Of a stretch of 64,000 bases of DNA, positions 53,749 through 63,487 are shown in pieces. How positions within the stretch are numbered: position 1 is the stretch's first letter; each line of letters starts with the position of its first letter. Source of the stretch: Saprospirales bacterium (lineage in GTDB: Bacteria; Bacteroidota; Bacteroidia; Chitinophagales; JADIYW01); the NCBI GenBank assembly GCA_016711605.1, contig JADJSS010000014.1, positions 62,001 to 126,000 of the forward strand. The letters are read 5' to 3'. The position numbers and the translations under genes were made by a program. The notes under the pieces are model-generated. The model had not been told where the DNA came from. It saw nothing but the letters and a program-made list of their open reading frames with translations, and did no database searches.

Positions 53749-53826
53749 AAAAAACAAATTTATATAAATATAGAAATAAATAATTACAAATGCAATAGTT
53801 TAGAATATTACATTTACGTTATGGAA

Positions 53827-55971
53827 TTATTCAATCATTTTTAAAAACTCGTTTTCATCTATTATTTTGATGCTATCAATTTTTAGCGCTTTTGCGAGTT
53901 TGCTACCTGCTTTTTCGCCAGCAATTAAATAATCTAAATTGGCAGAAACTGCACTTAGGTTTTTACCACCGTTATTTTCCACCATTTTTTTAATATCATC
54001 GCGCGAATTAAGCGGAAATGTACCAGTACATAAAAATGTTTTTCCTGCTAATTTATTAGATGCTAAAACGGTTTCTGTTTTAGATAAATTTAATCCTAAT
54101 TTTTGAAGTTGATTTAGTAAATTTTTATTTTCTTCATCAGCAAAAAATTGTTGCAATGCTAAGGCAACTTTTGGACCAACATCTTCTAATTGTAAAAATT
54201 GCTCTTCATTCCATTCTGAAAAATCCATTAAATTATCTACTTGCTTTGCGAGCATTTTTGCAGTAGTAACACCAATATGTCGAACACCTAAACCAACCAA
54301 CAAGCGCCAGTTTTCATTCTGTTTAGATTTTTCAATTCCATCTTTTAAATTTTGTATAGATTTAGTTTTCCAACCTTCAATTGTTGCAACTTTATCGTAA
54401 TCAATTTTATAGATTGATGGAATATCAGTAATCATATTTTGGTTGACAAACGTTCGAACATTTTCTTCGCCAAATCCAAAAATATTCATCGCTTCTTTGG
54501 AGACAAAATGAATTAAATGTTCTTCAATTTGCACTGGACAATTTGCATTTACGCAACGCCAAATACTTTCTTCTATTGGTTTCACCAATGTATGATTGCA
54601 ACTCGGACAATGCGTTGGAAATTGAATTTTTGTTTCGTTACCAGTTCGTCGTTCAGCTAAACTACCAACAATATAAGGAATCACGTCGCCAGCGCGTTCA
54701 ACAATAACGGTGTCATTTATGCGAATATCTTTATCTATAATAAAATCTTCGTTATGCAATGAAATCGACGAGATTTCGACACCCATTAATTGCACCGGTT
54801 CAATTTTTGCAACAGGTGTAATGGCACCAGTTCTGCCAATTTGAAATTCAACGTTATGTAGTTTTGAATACGCTTGTTTTGCTTTAAATTTATAGGCAAT
54901 TGCCCATTTCGGATGATGAGAAGTTCTGCCAATTACTTGTTGTTGTTGAATGCTGTTTACTTTAATCACCATACCATCAATATCAATTGGATACGAATCG
55001 CGTTTATCTTGCCAGTGCAAACAAAATTGTTCAACATCATTAATCGATGTAAAGATTTCTTTTTCTTTAAATGGTGTTTTAAAACCCAAAGAATCCAATG
55101 TTTCTAAATTCTTAAAATGCGATTCAAAAATATTGGTTATGTCATTTCCATTTGTATCTTCTGCATATCCAATTTGATATAAAATAGCATCTAATTTGCG
55201 TTCGGCAACTTCTTGTGGATTTTTTAAACGCAAACTTCCAGCAGCTGTGTTGCGTGCATTTTTATAAAGTTCGAGTTCTTTTTTATTTTGCTGACGAAGT
55301 ACTTCATTTTGTTTTTTTCGTTCTTTATTTAATTTTTCTAAAACAGCTAATTCCATAATTACTTCGCCGCGAATTTCAATTTTAGAAATTCCATATTGCG
55401 AAAAATTTGCTTTTAATGGAATGGATTTTATCGCTTTTGCATTTTGTGTAATTTCATCACCTTCTATGCCGTTACCACGTGTTGCAGCACGAATCAGCAT
55501 ATCGTTTTCATAAACCAATGCTATAGATGAACCATCGAATTTTGGCTCTGCGATGTATTCAATTATTGCATTTTCAGAAAGTGCTTTTTTTACCTGTGTA
55601 TCAAAATCTTGTAAATCGGTTATGTTGTAAGAGTTTTCTAAAGACAACATTGGAACCAAATGCGCAACGGTTGCAAATTCATTATTCAATCCTTTGGCTA
55701 CTCGTTGAGTTGGTGAATCTGCAGTGATTAAATTTGGATTTTCTTCTTCAAGTTGTTTTAGTTTTTTAAACAATAAATCATAATCATAATCTGAAATAAC
55801 GGAATCAGCATCTACATAATATTTTTTATCATGGAAATTAATTACTGATTTTAAATCTTCACAAAATTGTTCTAATTCGTTTTCAGGAATAAAATCATCT
55901 AACTTTTTTAGAAGCAGATTTGTTTGTGCAATAAAATCATTTTGTTGATTCGAAAATAAATCATTACTCAT
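53827..55971 (-). CDS. ligA: NAD+-dependent DNA ligase
   Basis: The 714-residue ligase has the adenylation site K144-F-D-G (AEPKFDGSSIAL), conserved YDYDLLFKKL in the Ia domain, the OB fold, a Cys4 zinc finger (CPSCNHTLVKPIEESIWRC ... C), helix-hairpin-helix repeats (GVRHIGVTTAKMLA) and a C-terminal BRCT domain (AGKTFLCTGTFPLNSRDD). It seals nicks in replication and repair. Slightly longer than usual (about 670). Its ATG overlaps the stop of the pterin dehydratase by four bases, so the two are coupled. Confidence 0.96.
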   Translation of the reverse strand: MSNDLFSNQQNDFIAQTNLLLKKLDDFIPENELEQFCEDLKSVINFHDKKYYVDADSVISDYDYDLLFKKLKQLEEENPNLITADSPTQRVAKGLNNEFATVAHLVPMLSLENSYNITDLQDFDTQVKKALSENAIIEYIAEPKFDGSSIALVYENDMLIRAATRGNGIEGDEITQNAKAIKSIPLKANFSQYGISKIEIRGEVIMELAVLEKLNKERKKQNEVLRQQNKKELELYKNARNTAAGSLRLKNPQEVAERKLDAILYQIGYAEDTNGNDITNIFESHFKNLETLDSLGFKTPFKEKEIFTSINDVEQFCLHWQDKRDSYPIDIDGMVIKVNSIQQQQVIGRTSHHPKWAIAYKFKAKQAYSKLHNVEFQIGRTGAITPVAKIEPVQLMGVEISSISLHNEDFIIDKDIRINDTVIVERAGDVIPYIVGSLAERRTGNETKIQFPTHCPSCNHTLVKPIEESIWRCVNANCPVQIEEHLIHFVSKEAMNIFGFGEENVRTFVNQNMITDIPSIYKIDYDKVATIEGWKTKSIQNLKDGIEKSKQNENWRLLVGLGVRHIGVTTAKMLAKQVDNLMDFSEWNEEQFLQLEDVGPKVALALQQFFADEENKNLLNQLQKLGLNLSKTETVLASNKLAGKTFLCTGTFPLNSRDDIKKMVENNGGKNLSAVSANLDYLIAGEKAGSKLAKALKIDSIKIIDENEFLKMIE

Positions 55972-56201
55972 ATAAATGCATCAATCGTTTTTGCTAATGT
56001 ATAATCTTTTTCTGTAACTACATTGCCTGCGTCGTGAGTTTGTAGTGAAATTTTTACTTTATTATAAACGTTGAAAATTTCAGGATGATGGTTTTGTTTT
56101 TCAGCTGCAATGGCCACTTTTGTTAAGAATGCAAATGCATCTATAAAATCCTTAAATACAAACTCTTTTTCGAGTTTATTATCTTTTGTTATCCAATCCA
56201 T
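55968..56201 (-). CDS. Pterin-4a-carbinolamine dehydratase
   Basis: A 77-residue protein carrying the PCD motif: FKDFIDAFAFLTKVAIAAEK, then QNHHPEIFNVYNKVKISLQT and HDAGNVVTEKDYTLA. The catalytic His pair (HHPE) and the THDAG loop are present. The usual Trp between them is Tyr, and the protein is shorter than average, as common in Bacteroidota. It recycles tetrahydrobiopterin carbinolamine or acts as a cofactor stabiliser; no phenylalanine hydroxylase lies nearby. It overlaps ligA by four bases (ATGA). Confidence 0.85.
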   Translation of the reverse strand: MDWITKDNKLEKEFVFKDFIDAFAFLTKVAIAAEKQNHHPEIFNVYNKVKISLQTHDAGNVVTEKDYTLAKTIDAFI

Positions 56202-56253
56202 AAATTAATTATTTTATCTTCGATAAAAATAATCATTAAATAGCTATCAATAC

Positions 56254-57177
56254 ATGAATTGGAAATTAAAATTAATATTGTGGTTTGTAAATAATGTGCA
56301 ACCAATTCGACAAGCTGCAGATAGTGAAATTGCAGAAACCAGAATTAAGAATATGAAGGTTGCTGCGTTAGGCAATCGATTATTTAATTCTAAAAAAGAA
56401 ATTAAAGAAATCAAGGATTTTACAATTGATAAAATTCCTGTACGATTATATAGAAATTCTACAGCAGCAAATCAAAAAGTGATTATTTACGGACATGGTG
56501 GTGGTTTTGTTTATTACAATATAGAATCGCACGATTATGTGACGCGTAGATTGTGTGCTATGAATGATTGTACTGTTATATCAGTTGATTATCGATTAGC
56601 ACCAGAACATCCATTTCCAGCTGCACATGAAGATTTCTATAAAGTTATTGAGTATGTACATCAACACGCAAAAGAATTAGGCATAGACGCATCAAAAATC
56701 ATTGTTGCAGGTGATAGTGCTGGTGGAAATTTAGCAGCTTGTGCAGGTCATCATTTTAAAAATCATGCAACAATAAAAATTGCGGCTCAAATTTTAATAT
56801 ATCCTTGGTTAGATGGAAAAATTGCATCTAATTCGATTGAAAAATACCAAACTGGTTATTTGTTAACGAAAGATGCTATGTTGTGGTTTCAACAAAAATA
56901 CACGCCAAATCCAGCAGACAAATGCAATCCAGCTGTTTCGCCAATTTATCAAACTGATTTTAAAAATTTACCAGCAGCATTTGTCATTACAGCTGAATAC
57001 GATCCATTGAAAGATGAAGGAATGGAATATGCTGAAAAATTAAAATTGGCTGGAAACAGCGTTCTACAAAAAGATTATAAAGAGCTAGTGCATGGATTTT
57101 TTAATATTCCAAAAATAAGCGATGAAGCAATGCAAGCGTATTATGATATACAGGCATTTTTGAAGAAAATGGTTTGA
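56254..57177 (+). CDS. Alpha/beta hydrolase, hormone-sensitive-lipase family
   Basis: A 307-residue esterase-like protein with the oxyanion-hole motif HGGGFV (about 85), the nucleophile in GDSAGGNLAA, Asp in ITAEYDPLKDEG and His in ELVHGFFNIP. This order and the HGGG motif define the HSL (type IV) family. No signal peptide, so likely cytoplasmic. The N-terminal stretch (NWKLKLILWFVNN) may be a membrane-associated lid helix. The stop is directly adjacent to the convergent exbD stop. Confidence 0.9.
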   Translation: MNWKLKLILWFVNNVQPIRQAADSEIAETRIKNMKVAALGNRLFNSKKEIKEIKDFTIDKIPVRLYRNSTAANQKVIIYGHGGGFVYYNIESHDYVTRRLCAMNDCTVISVDYRLAPEHPFPAAHEDFYKVIEYVHQHAKELGIDASKIIVAGDSAGGNLAACAGHHFKNHATIKIAAQILIYPWLDGKIASNSIEKYQTGYLLTKDAMLWFQQKYTPNPADKCNPAVSPIYQTDFKNLPAAFVITAEYDPLKDEGMEYAEKLKLAGNSVLQKDYKELVHGFFNIPKISDEAMQAYYDIQAFLKKMV

Positions 57178-57573
57178 TTATTTTTTGTCGGTACTCAACA
57201 CCATTTTTATTTTCAAGTGCGCACCAATAGTCATTACATCTACTAAATCTTGAACAGTTAATGTTTGAGCTACACGTAACACTACTGTTGGATCTGGATT
57301 ATCTGCTAAGGCAGCAGACAATGCATTTTCCAAACCTTCTAAAGGTATTTGTGTAGTATTGATAAAGTATTCTTTGTTTTCGTTTACCGATAAAGTTAAA
57401 GGTTGTTTTGCTAACTTTTCTGTACTGTTTGCTTTTGGCAACATCAACTTGATGACGTTCGTATTTGCCATTGTAGAAATAATCAAAAAGAACAACATTA
57501 AAAAGAACATAATATCATTCATAGATGCCATGGCATCTTCATCATGAAACGGTCTTCTTCTTTTGATATTCAT
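57178..57573 (-). CDS. ExbD/TolR-family proton-channel subunit
   Basis: A 131-residue inner-membrane protein with one helix (about 18-40) that carries the essential Asp in MASMNDIMFFLMLFFLIIS. The periplasmic domain follows (LTLSVNENKEYFINTTQIPL, DPTVVLRVAQTLTVQDLVDV). With ExbB it would use proton motive force to energise TonB or Tol. The ExbB gene upstream is damaged (57626-58201), so partner supply is uncertain. Confidence 0.9.
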   Translation of the reverse strand: MNIKRRRPFHDEDAMASMNDIMFFLMLFFLIISTMANTNVIKLMLPKANSTEKLAKQPLTLSVNENKEYFINTTQIPLEGLENALSAALADNPDPTVVLRVAQTLTVQDLVDVMTIGAHLKIKMVLSTDKK

Positions 57574-57625
57574 AACTTCTCTTTTTTATAATTATTTAAC
57601 TGGTTTTTGAATTCCTTTTACAAAC

Positions 57626-58201
57626 TCAAAAATTTTTTTGATATAAACCAGCAGCAATAGTATCGATGGAAATATTACCACCAGATGCTGCGATGTTATA
57701 AAATATTTTAATTACACCTAAAATAGTTCCGATAAAACCTAAACGCGGTGCAATACCAGAAATTAAGCTGATATAACTGCTTCGTTTTTCCATTTCATTG
57801 ATTTCAATATTCGATTGAATATCCAATGCTTTCTCTATATGATCAATTGGTTTGCCTAATTGTCCAACACCAGCTTGCAACACATTTCCAAGTGCAGATT
57901 TATCAGCCAAACAAAGTGCATCAGCACCTTGGATATTTCCTGTATATAATTTATCTAACACATCTCTAACTAAATTTTCATTGATAGAAGAACGTTTGTT
58001 ATAAAATAAGAATCGTTCAACAATAAAAAACAAAGCCACTGCTAAACAAACCATTAATGGAACCATCATGAAACCACCTTTAAACAACATCGAAATCATT
58101 GACATTTCTTGTGTAGCTGCTGCTGTTGCTCCTGATAAAGCAGTAGAATCTGCAACTGTTGTTGCCATCGGTGTTACTGCTTGTAAAATAAATCCAATCA
58201 T
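57626..58201 (-). pseudogene. MotA/TolQ/ExbB proton channel protein lacking its third helix
   Basis: 191 residues with TM1 (about 40-65, GGFMMVPLMVCLAVALFFIVER), a cytoplasmic loop, and TM2 with the conserved LISGIAPRLGFIGTILGVIK. After IDTIAAGLYQKN the frame stops, where relatives have AAGLIVG-type TM3. Removing one A from the run at 57633-57639 gives QKIFEFVKGIQKPVK-stop, which looks like the natural C-terminus but still has no TM3. So about 40-50 residues and one base are missing, by deletion or by assembly collapse. Confidence 0.75.
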
Positions 58202-58317
58202 GCTCTTAAAAATTTTAACGAAATTACGAATTTAACAATATACGTCCAACCGCAAAACTATTATTATATTGTGGATAAGTACAATTAATGTACCATTTTA
58301 ACTAATTTTATGTTTAT

Positions 58318-59676
58318 ATGCGAAATCGTATTCAAAATAATTTAAGAGCTTCGGCAAAACGATCCGTTTTTAGATTGGTCTTCTTTATTTTATTTTTTAC
58401 TTGTAAAAACATCTATGCACAAACAACCGTGATGCCTGAGTATAATTTAAATAAAGATATTCCTGGTTCAATTTATAAATTTTCATTTGTTCATATCACA
58501 GACACGCATATTGGTGAAGGTTTTGGAGATTACGGAACACCTGGTTTTTTTAACGACACCACGCCTGCAGTTGATAACAGTAAACCAGCTCGTGCATTGC
58601 GTGAAGCAGTTAAATGGATTAATTTTCATGAGCAAGATAAAAACATAAAATTCGTGGTGGTTTCTGGTGATTTAACTGGCAGTGCAGAGAAATCTGAATT
58701 TTTGATGTTTAAAAAGATAATGAGCGAATTACAAATTCCGTATGTTCCAATTATTGGAAATCACGACGTGTGGCCTTATGTTCGTTATCAATCTGAATCG
58801 TCAACTGCTTGTGGTGATTCTATTATGAATGAAGTTTTTGATAGTGTTTATACTGCAGATAAAACTTTTTTTAATAATTGGAATGATGGAACACGATTAA
58901 CGCGTGTTTACAATCCAGAATCTAATCGTGAACATTACTTACAAAACTTTTCATTTGAATACGAAAATTTTATTTTTTATGCACTCGATTTTAATCCAAG
59001 ATACCATGTAAATAAGCAAGAGCCAGGCATTGGCCCAGAAGCACAACTCATGGATTGGCAAGGTGGCACTTTTCGATGGCTAAAAAATGAATTAGCAACA
59101 AACACAAGTAAACGCAATAAAAATGTTTGTTTTATTGCGCACCATCCTGCGACTAATAATCCATTATTTATATTATCTGGTTTTGTGTTTGACATGAATG
59201 AATATAATAAATTAACGTCAATGCTAAATCCATATAAAAATAATTTAGGACTTTGGATGACTGGACATATTCATATAGATTATGATTATCAATTAGCATA
59301 TAACAATAATGGAATTATGGCTGTTCGTGGTTTGGAAGCAAATAAAGATCACGATTCATCGAGATTTCAAATTGTGAATGTGTACGAAGTACCAACAATT
59401 ACTGGTATTTCCACGCAAAAATTAAACAAACCAATAAAATTATTTCCAAATCCGAATGACGGAAAATTTACCATTGCAGAAGAATTATTTTCTCCAAATG
59501 CAATGCTGAAATTATATGATGTAGTTGGAAATTTAATTTCTGAAAAAGAAATGCGATCATTTTCAACAACTACAGAGATGTATCAATTTGATTTTTCTTA
59601 CCTACCAAAAGGTCTGTATTATTTGGTGTTAACTGACGAAACCAATACTTATTCACAACAATTAATGATGCAATAA
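58318..59676 (+). CDS. Secreted metallophosphoesterase with type IX sorting domain
   Basis: The 452-residue protein has a leader (about 19-35, FRLVFFILFFTCKNIYA) and a calcineurin-like core: FVHITDTHIGEGFGDY (metal ligands D, H), VVVSGDLTGS, PIIGNHDVWPY, FIAHHPATN and MTGHIHIDYDY. The C-terminus (LFPNPNDGKFTIAEE ... GLYYLVLTDE) is a type A type IX sorting domain. Probably a surface-exposed phosphoesterase. It is the second such cargo in the window, unlike the first in N-domain. Divergent from exbB. Confidence 0.92.
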   Translation: MRNRIQNNLRASAKRSVFRLVFFILFFTCKNIYAQTTVMPEYNLNKDIPGSIYKFSFVHITDTHIGEGFGDYGTPGFFNDTTPAVDNSKPARALREAVKWINFHEQDKNIKFVVVSGDLTGSAEKSEFLMFKKIMSELQIPYVPIIGNHDVWPYVRYQSESSTACGDSIMNEVFDSVYTADKTFFNNWNDGTRLTRVYNPESNREHYLQNFSFEYENFIFYALDFNPRYHVNKQEPGIGPEAQLMDWQGGTFRWLKNELATNTSKRNKNVCFIAHHPATNNPLFILSGFVFDMNEYNKLTSMLNPYKNNLGLWMTGHIHIDYDYQLAYNNNGIMAVRGLEANKDHDSSRFQIVNVYEVPTITGISTQKLNKPIKLFPNPNDGKFTIAEELFSPNAMLKLYDVVGNLISEKEMRSFSTTTEMYQFDFSYLPKGLYYLVLTDETNTYSQQLMMQ

Positions 59677-59701
59677 ACAAAAAAGTTTAAAAAATAGAAA
59701 G

Positions 59702-59785
59702 TGCCCAAAACAGGATTCGAACCTGCACAACCTTACGGTCACTACCACCTCAAAGTAGCATGTCTACCAATTTCATCATCTGGGC
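59702..59785 (-). tRNA. tRNA-Leu (anticodon GAG)
   Basis: Acceptor GCCCAGA / TTTGGGC, D arm with GGTAGAC, anticodon stem CTACT/GGTAG around TTGAGGT (anticodon GAG), a long variable arm GACCGTAAGGTT typical of class II tRNAs, and T arm CAGG-TTCGAAT-CCTG. 84 bases; CCA not encoded. It lies between the phosphoesterase and the AI-2E-family gene. Confidence 0.93.
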
Positions 59786-59820
59786 AATTTTATAAAGAAC
59801 TATTAAATTAAATGATTTTG

Positions 59821-59828
59821 CAAATGTA
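59821..59828 (-). promoter_or_regulatory. Putative -7 box for tRNA-Leu
   Basis: Minus-strand TACATTTG fits TAnnTTTG. It lies about 35 bases before the tRNA 5' end. A -33 motif is not obvious. Confidence 0.35.
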
Positions 59829-59906
59829 AATCAATTTATTTAAAACTGAAAAGCAATTCATTAATATGTCGAAAAATGAATTCGATTCAATCTTTCAGAT
59901 AAAACA

Positions 59907-60926
59907 CTAACTCACAGTCTCTGTATCGGCAAATTCATTCACATAAATTCGCATCAACAATAATAAATATGACACCAATAATGGTCCAAATATTAGTCCT
60001 AAAAATCCGAATAAAGGTAAACCAATGATTACACCAAACAATGTAATTAACGGATGGATATCGGCAAATGCTTTTAATAAAACAATACGCAATAAATTAT
60101 CCACGTTTAAAACTACAACAACACTATAAATGGCTAAGAACAAAGCGTTGTGTGCATCGTTGGTAGCGTATAAATATGCTACAAGTGGCACCCAAATTAG
60201 TGCAGAACCAACAAAAGGAATTACGGAACAAAGTGCTGTAATAAAACCCCAAAAAATTGGATTTTCCACACCAAATATCCAATAACCTATCGTTGCACAA
60301 ATACCTTGTGCTACAGCTAAAATTGGAATTCCAATCGCATAAGATGTTACTATATCTTTTGTTTCAGATGCAATCAAGGATATATTTTTGTTTTTTAACG
60401 GAATGTATTTTGAGATAACCGATTCCATCTTTTCTGCATATTGCAACATGTAATAAAGAATAAAATAGAAAACACCTAAGTTAGTCAATCCGCTTGCAGC
60501 TGTTCCTAAAAAATTGGGCAACACTGAAGAAACAATACCTGGTAAATTACTTAAGTTATCTTTTGATAAAAGTTCAATTCCAAACCTTGTTGAAATTTTA
60601 TCAATAATTTCTTTTAAACCAGCATATAATTCGTTTGCATTATTCGATAAATAAGATAATTTTGGCAATATAAAAACAGTAGCTAAGGCAATTGGAATTA
60701 GCAATGCAATGGAATCAATAAACAACAATAACAATACTATGACCGTTCGATTCCATTTTTTTTGGAAATACAATTTAAAAAGAAATTTTCTATTTAAGAC
60801 ATACAATGTTATTGCTGCCAAAATACCAGGCACGGTTGATTTTATTTGCCAAAAAATCAAAAAACTTAAGGCAGCTATTAAAATAAAAAAAATTACTTGT
60901 CGAAATCGTTCGTTAAAGTTTTCCAT
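59907..60926 (-). CDS. AI-2E-family (TqsA/PerM) membrane transporter
   Basis: The 339-residue protein has about eight helices, with IFWQIKSTVPGILAAITLYV at the N-terminus. The signature C-terminal part includes FGVENPIFWGFITALCSVIPFVGSALIWVP and GLPLFGFLGLIFGPLLVSYL. Family members were proposed to export autoinducer-2, and others act as Na+/H+ antiporters; the substrate here is unknown. Single gene after tRNA-Leu. Confidence 0.88.
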   Translation of the reverse strand: MENFNERFRQVIFFILIAALSFLIFWQIKSTVPGILAAITLYVLNRKFLFKLYFQKKWNRTVIVLLLLFIDSIALLIPIALATVFILPKLSYLSNNANELYAGLKEIIDKISTRFGIELLSKDNLSNLPGIVSSVLPNFLGTAASGLTNLGVFYFILYYMLQYAEKMESVISKYIPLKNKNISLIASETKDIVTSYAIGIPILAVAQGICATIGYWIFGVENPIFWGFITALCSVIPFVGSALIWVPLVAYLYATNDAHNALFLAIYSVVVVLNVDNLLRIVLLKAFADIHPLITLFGVIIGLPLFGFLGLIFGPLLVSYLLLLMRIYVNEFADTETVS

Positions 60927-61073
60927 AATTAATTATTCAGTTTGAAAGATAAATGAAAAAAAACAAAAAAAAGTTTCATTTTTTTTGTTTTAGTATGAAC
61001 TTTTAATGTTTAAAAGATGTTAAACATTTCGATGCAATTTGGAATTGCGTTTATATCTCTTTAATATTACAAA

Positions 61074-61367
61074 GTGAAGAAAAGTGTAGTTTATATTCTT
61101 TTGTTGTTGATCATGGTTACCACTTTGATTCCTAGTCATTTATATAATTTAGATGACGATACTATAGAATTAACTGAAAAAGAAAAGAATGAAAAAGAAT
61201 CAGAAACAGATTACAAATTAAAATTCGTTTCTTATGCTTTATTAAGTGGCACAAATAACCTTATTGCTTACTCTAGTCTTCAAGCTACTAAATTTGCATT
61301 GTTTTCGCATTTTACTGAAGACGAAAACCACTCTTCTACTTTAGATTTTCCTCCGGAAATAGCATGA
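61074..61367 (+). CDS. Small secreted or membrane-anchored acidic protein, unknown
   Basis: A 97-residue protein starting at GTG, with one hydrophobic leader (VVYILLLLIMVTTLIPSHLYN) that may be a signal peptide or anchor. It continues with an acidic/basic stretch (LTEKEKNEKESETDYKLK) and an Ala/Ser/Thr-rich segment. No family recognised. It lies just upstream of the SulP gene on the same strand, so it may be part of that unit. Confidence 0.5.
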   Translation: MKKSVVYILLLLIMVTTLIPSHLYNLDDDTIELTEKEKNEKESETDYKLKFVSYALLSGTNNLIAYSSLQATKFALFSHFTEDENHSSTLDFPPEIA

Positions 61368-61463
61368 TGTTTTTTCAATTTACTGAACAAGCATCATTTA
61401 TATGTTCTAAGCAAACGAATGTATAATTTACACACACACACAATTAATTTAAAAAGAAATTTT

Positions 61464-63065
61464 ATGAAAAACACTTTTTCATCCTTGAAAAATGATTTAC
61501 CAGCAGGCGTTGTTGTATTTTTAGTTGCCTTACCTTTATGTTTGGGCATTTCATTAGCATCAGGTGCTCCATTCTTTTCTGGAATTATTTCTGGAATTAT
61601 AGGTGGCGTCGTTATTGGTTCTTTAAGTGGATCAAACCTCAGTGTAAGCGGTCCAGCAGCTGGTTTAGCAGCATTAGTACTAGCAGCAATACATAATATA
61701 GGAGATTTTAATCTCTTTTTGTGTGCCGTCCTAATTGCTGGTATTTTACAAATGCTAATTGGTTTTGCTAAATTAGGTGGAATTGCGAATTATTTTCCAT
61801 CTAGTGTAATCAAAGGAATGCTAACTAGTATTGGAATTTTAATTATTGCAAAACAAATTCCTCACGCATTTGGATACGATAAAGATGAAAAAGGTCTTTT
61901 AACCGAATTATTACCGTTTGGTGATATCCACGAAATTTTCCATCCAGTTGGAAACATAGATGTAGGTGTATTATTGATGTGTATTATATCGATTGTCATT
62001 ATGATAGTTTGGGAAAAACCATTTATCAAAAGTAAATTTAAATTTGTACCAGGTGCTTTAGTTGCGGTTATTGCTTCCGTTGTTATCAATGAAATTTTAA
62101 AGGCAACCAACAATCCATTAACAATCGTTCAAGAACATTTGGTAAATGTAAAATCTGCTAGCAGTCCTGCAGAGTTTTTTAGTTTTTTTACGTTTCCAGA
62201 TTTTAATGGTTTTTTAAACAGCAAAGTTATTATAACAGGTGTGATGATTGCCATTATTGCATCTCTAGAAACTTTATTAAGTATAGAAGCATGTGATAAT
62301 CTAGATCCTGAACGTAATGTAACCAATACCAACAGAGAATTAATAGCTCAAGGAATTGGAAATAGTGTGGCAGGTTTAATTGGAGGTTTGCCTGTAACGA
62401 GCGTAATTGTTAGAAGCAGTGCAAATATAAATGCAGGTGCAAAAACTAAATTATCAGCAATTTTTCATGGCTTATTACTTTTAATATGTATTATTTTAAT
62501 TCCAGGATTATTAAATAAAATACCGTTATCTGCTTTAGCAGCTATTTTACTTTTAACTGGATATAAACTATGTAAATTATCGGTTTTCAAACAAATGTAC
62601 AACAACGGAAAATATCAATTTATACCATTCATTGTAACTGTAAGTGTAATTTTAGCAATTGATTTATTTGGATTACACAAACCAATAAAAGGAGAAGGAT
62701 TATTAATTGGTGTTATTGCTGGTTTAGTAGCTGCATTTGGTGCGATATTACACGGCAATCTAAAAAATTCTCATTATTTCCATGCAGACAAGAAAGACGA
62801 CAGCACTCATATTACGTTGCATTTGGCTGAAGAGGTTTCCTTCTTAAACAAAGCAAGCATTCGAAAAAAATTAGATGAAATTCCAGAAAATGCATTTGTA
62901 AGTATTGATGCTGCTGACACAGAATATATTGATTTTGATGTTTTAGAATTAATTAAAGAATTTAGAGATATAAAAGCACCTTTAAAAAACATTACGTGTT
63001 CATTAATTGGATTTAAAGAAATTTATGAAGTAGATAAATCTCATAATGGTTCTTCAGGACACTAA
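61464..63065 (+). CDS. SulP-family anion (bicarbonate/sulfate) transporter
   Basis: About 533 residues from ATG 61464 (MKNTFSSLKNDLPAG); an upstream ATG at 61419 adds an unlikely basic leader. The transporter half has DLPAGVVVFLVALPLCLGIS, FSGIISGIIGGVVIGSLSGSNLSVSGPAAG, IEACDNLDPERNVTNTNREL and GNSVAGLIGGLPVTSVIVRSSAN, which define SulP. The C-terminal 100 residues are a STAS domain (ITLHLAEEVSFLNKASIRKK ... FVSIDAADTEYIDFDVLELI). Followed by carbonic anhydrase, it probably carries bicarbonate. Confidence 0.93.
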   Translation: MKNTFSSLKNDLPAGVVVFLVALPLCLGISLASGAPFFSGIISGIIGGVVIGSLSGSNLSVSGPAAGLAALVLAAIHNIGDFNLFLCAVLIAGILQMLIGFAKLGGIANYFPSSVIKGMLTSIGILIIAKQIPHAFGYDKDEKGLLTELLPFGDIHEIFHPVGNIDVGVLLMCIISIVIMIVWEKPFIKSKFKFVPGALVAVIASVVINEILKATNNPLTIVQEHLVNVKSASSPAEFFSFFTFPDFNGFLNSKVIITGVMIAIIASLETLLSIEACDNLDPERNVTNTNRELIAQGIGNSVAGLIGGLPVTSVIVRSSANINAGAKTKLSAIFHGLLLLICIILIPGLLNKIPLSALAAILLLTGYKLCKLSVFKQMYNNGKYQFIPFIVTVSVILAIDLFGLHKPIKGEGLLIGVIAGLVAAFGAILHGNLKNSHYFHADKKDDSTHITLHLAEEVSFLNKASIRKKLDEIPENAFVSIDAADTEYIDFDVLELIKEFRDIKAPLKNITCSLIGFKEIYEVDKSHNGSSGH

Positions 63066-63082
63066 TAAATAAAAAAATAAAA

Positions 63083-63487
63083 ATGAAAACACATACTAAA
63101 GAAACACAAGAATTATTAACGCCAAGAATGGCGATGAACATTTTAAGAGAAGGAAACGAACGTTTTATTAGAAACTTAAAACAACAACGAAACTTATTAG
63201 AACAAGTGAACGATACCAGAGATGGACAATGGCCTTTTGCAACTGTATTAAGTTGTATTGATAGTCGAACATCTGCCGAATTAATTTTTGATCAAGGTTT
63301 AGGCGACATTTTTTCAGTGCGTATTGCCGGAAATATTGTGAATACAGACATCCTTGGAAGCATGGAATTTGCTTGTAAAGTTGCTGGTTCAAAACTTAAT
63401 TGTTGTATTAGGACACACCAAATGTGGTGCTGTAAAAGGTGCATGCGATCATGTAGAAATGGGAAATTTAACAGAACTATTATCTAA
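63083..63487 (+). pseudogene. Beta-carbonic anhydrase, N-terminal part (frameshifted)
   Basis: The start at 63083 follows the SulP stop by 17 bases. This frame has the first zinc motif C58-x-D60-x-R62 (TVLSCIDSRTSAELIFDQGLG) and VRIAGNIVNTDILGSMEFA. It then leaves the true frame at 63395, where an extra C turns SKLIVVLGH into SKLNCCIRT. The remaining zinc ligands are in the other frame. One base removal gives a full beta-CA of about 228 residues. It would hydrate CO2 to bicarbonate; as sequenced the enzyme is split. Confidence 0.8.
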
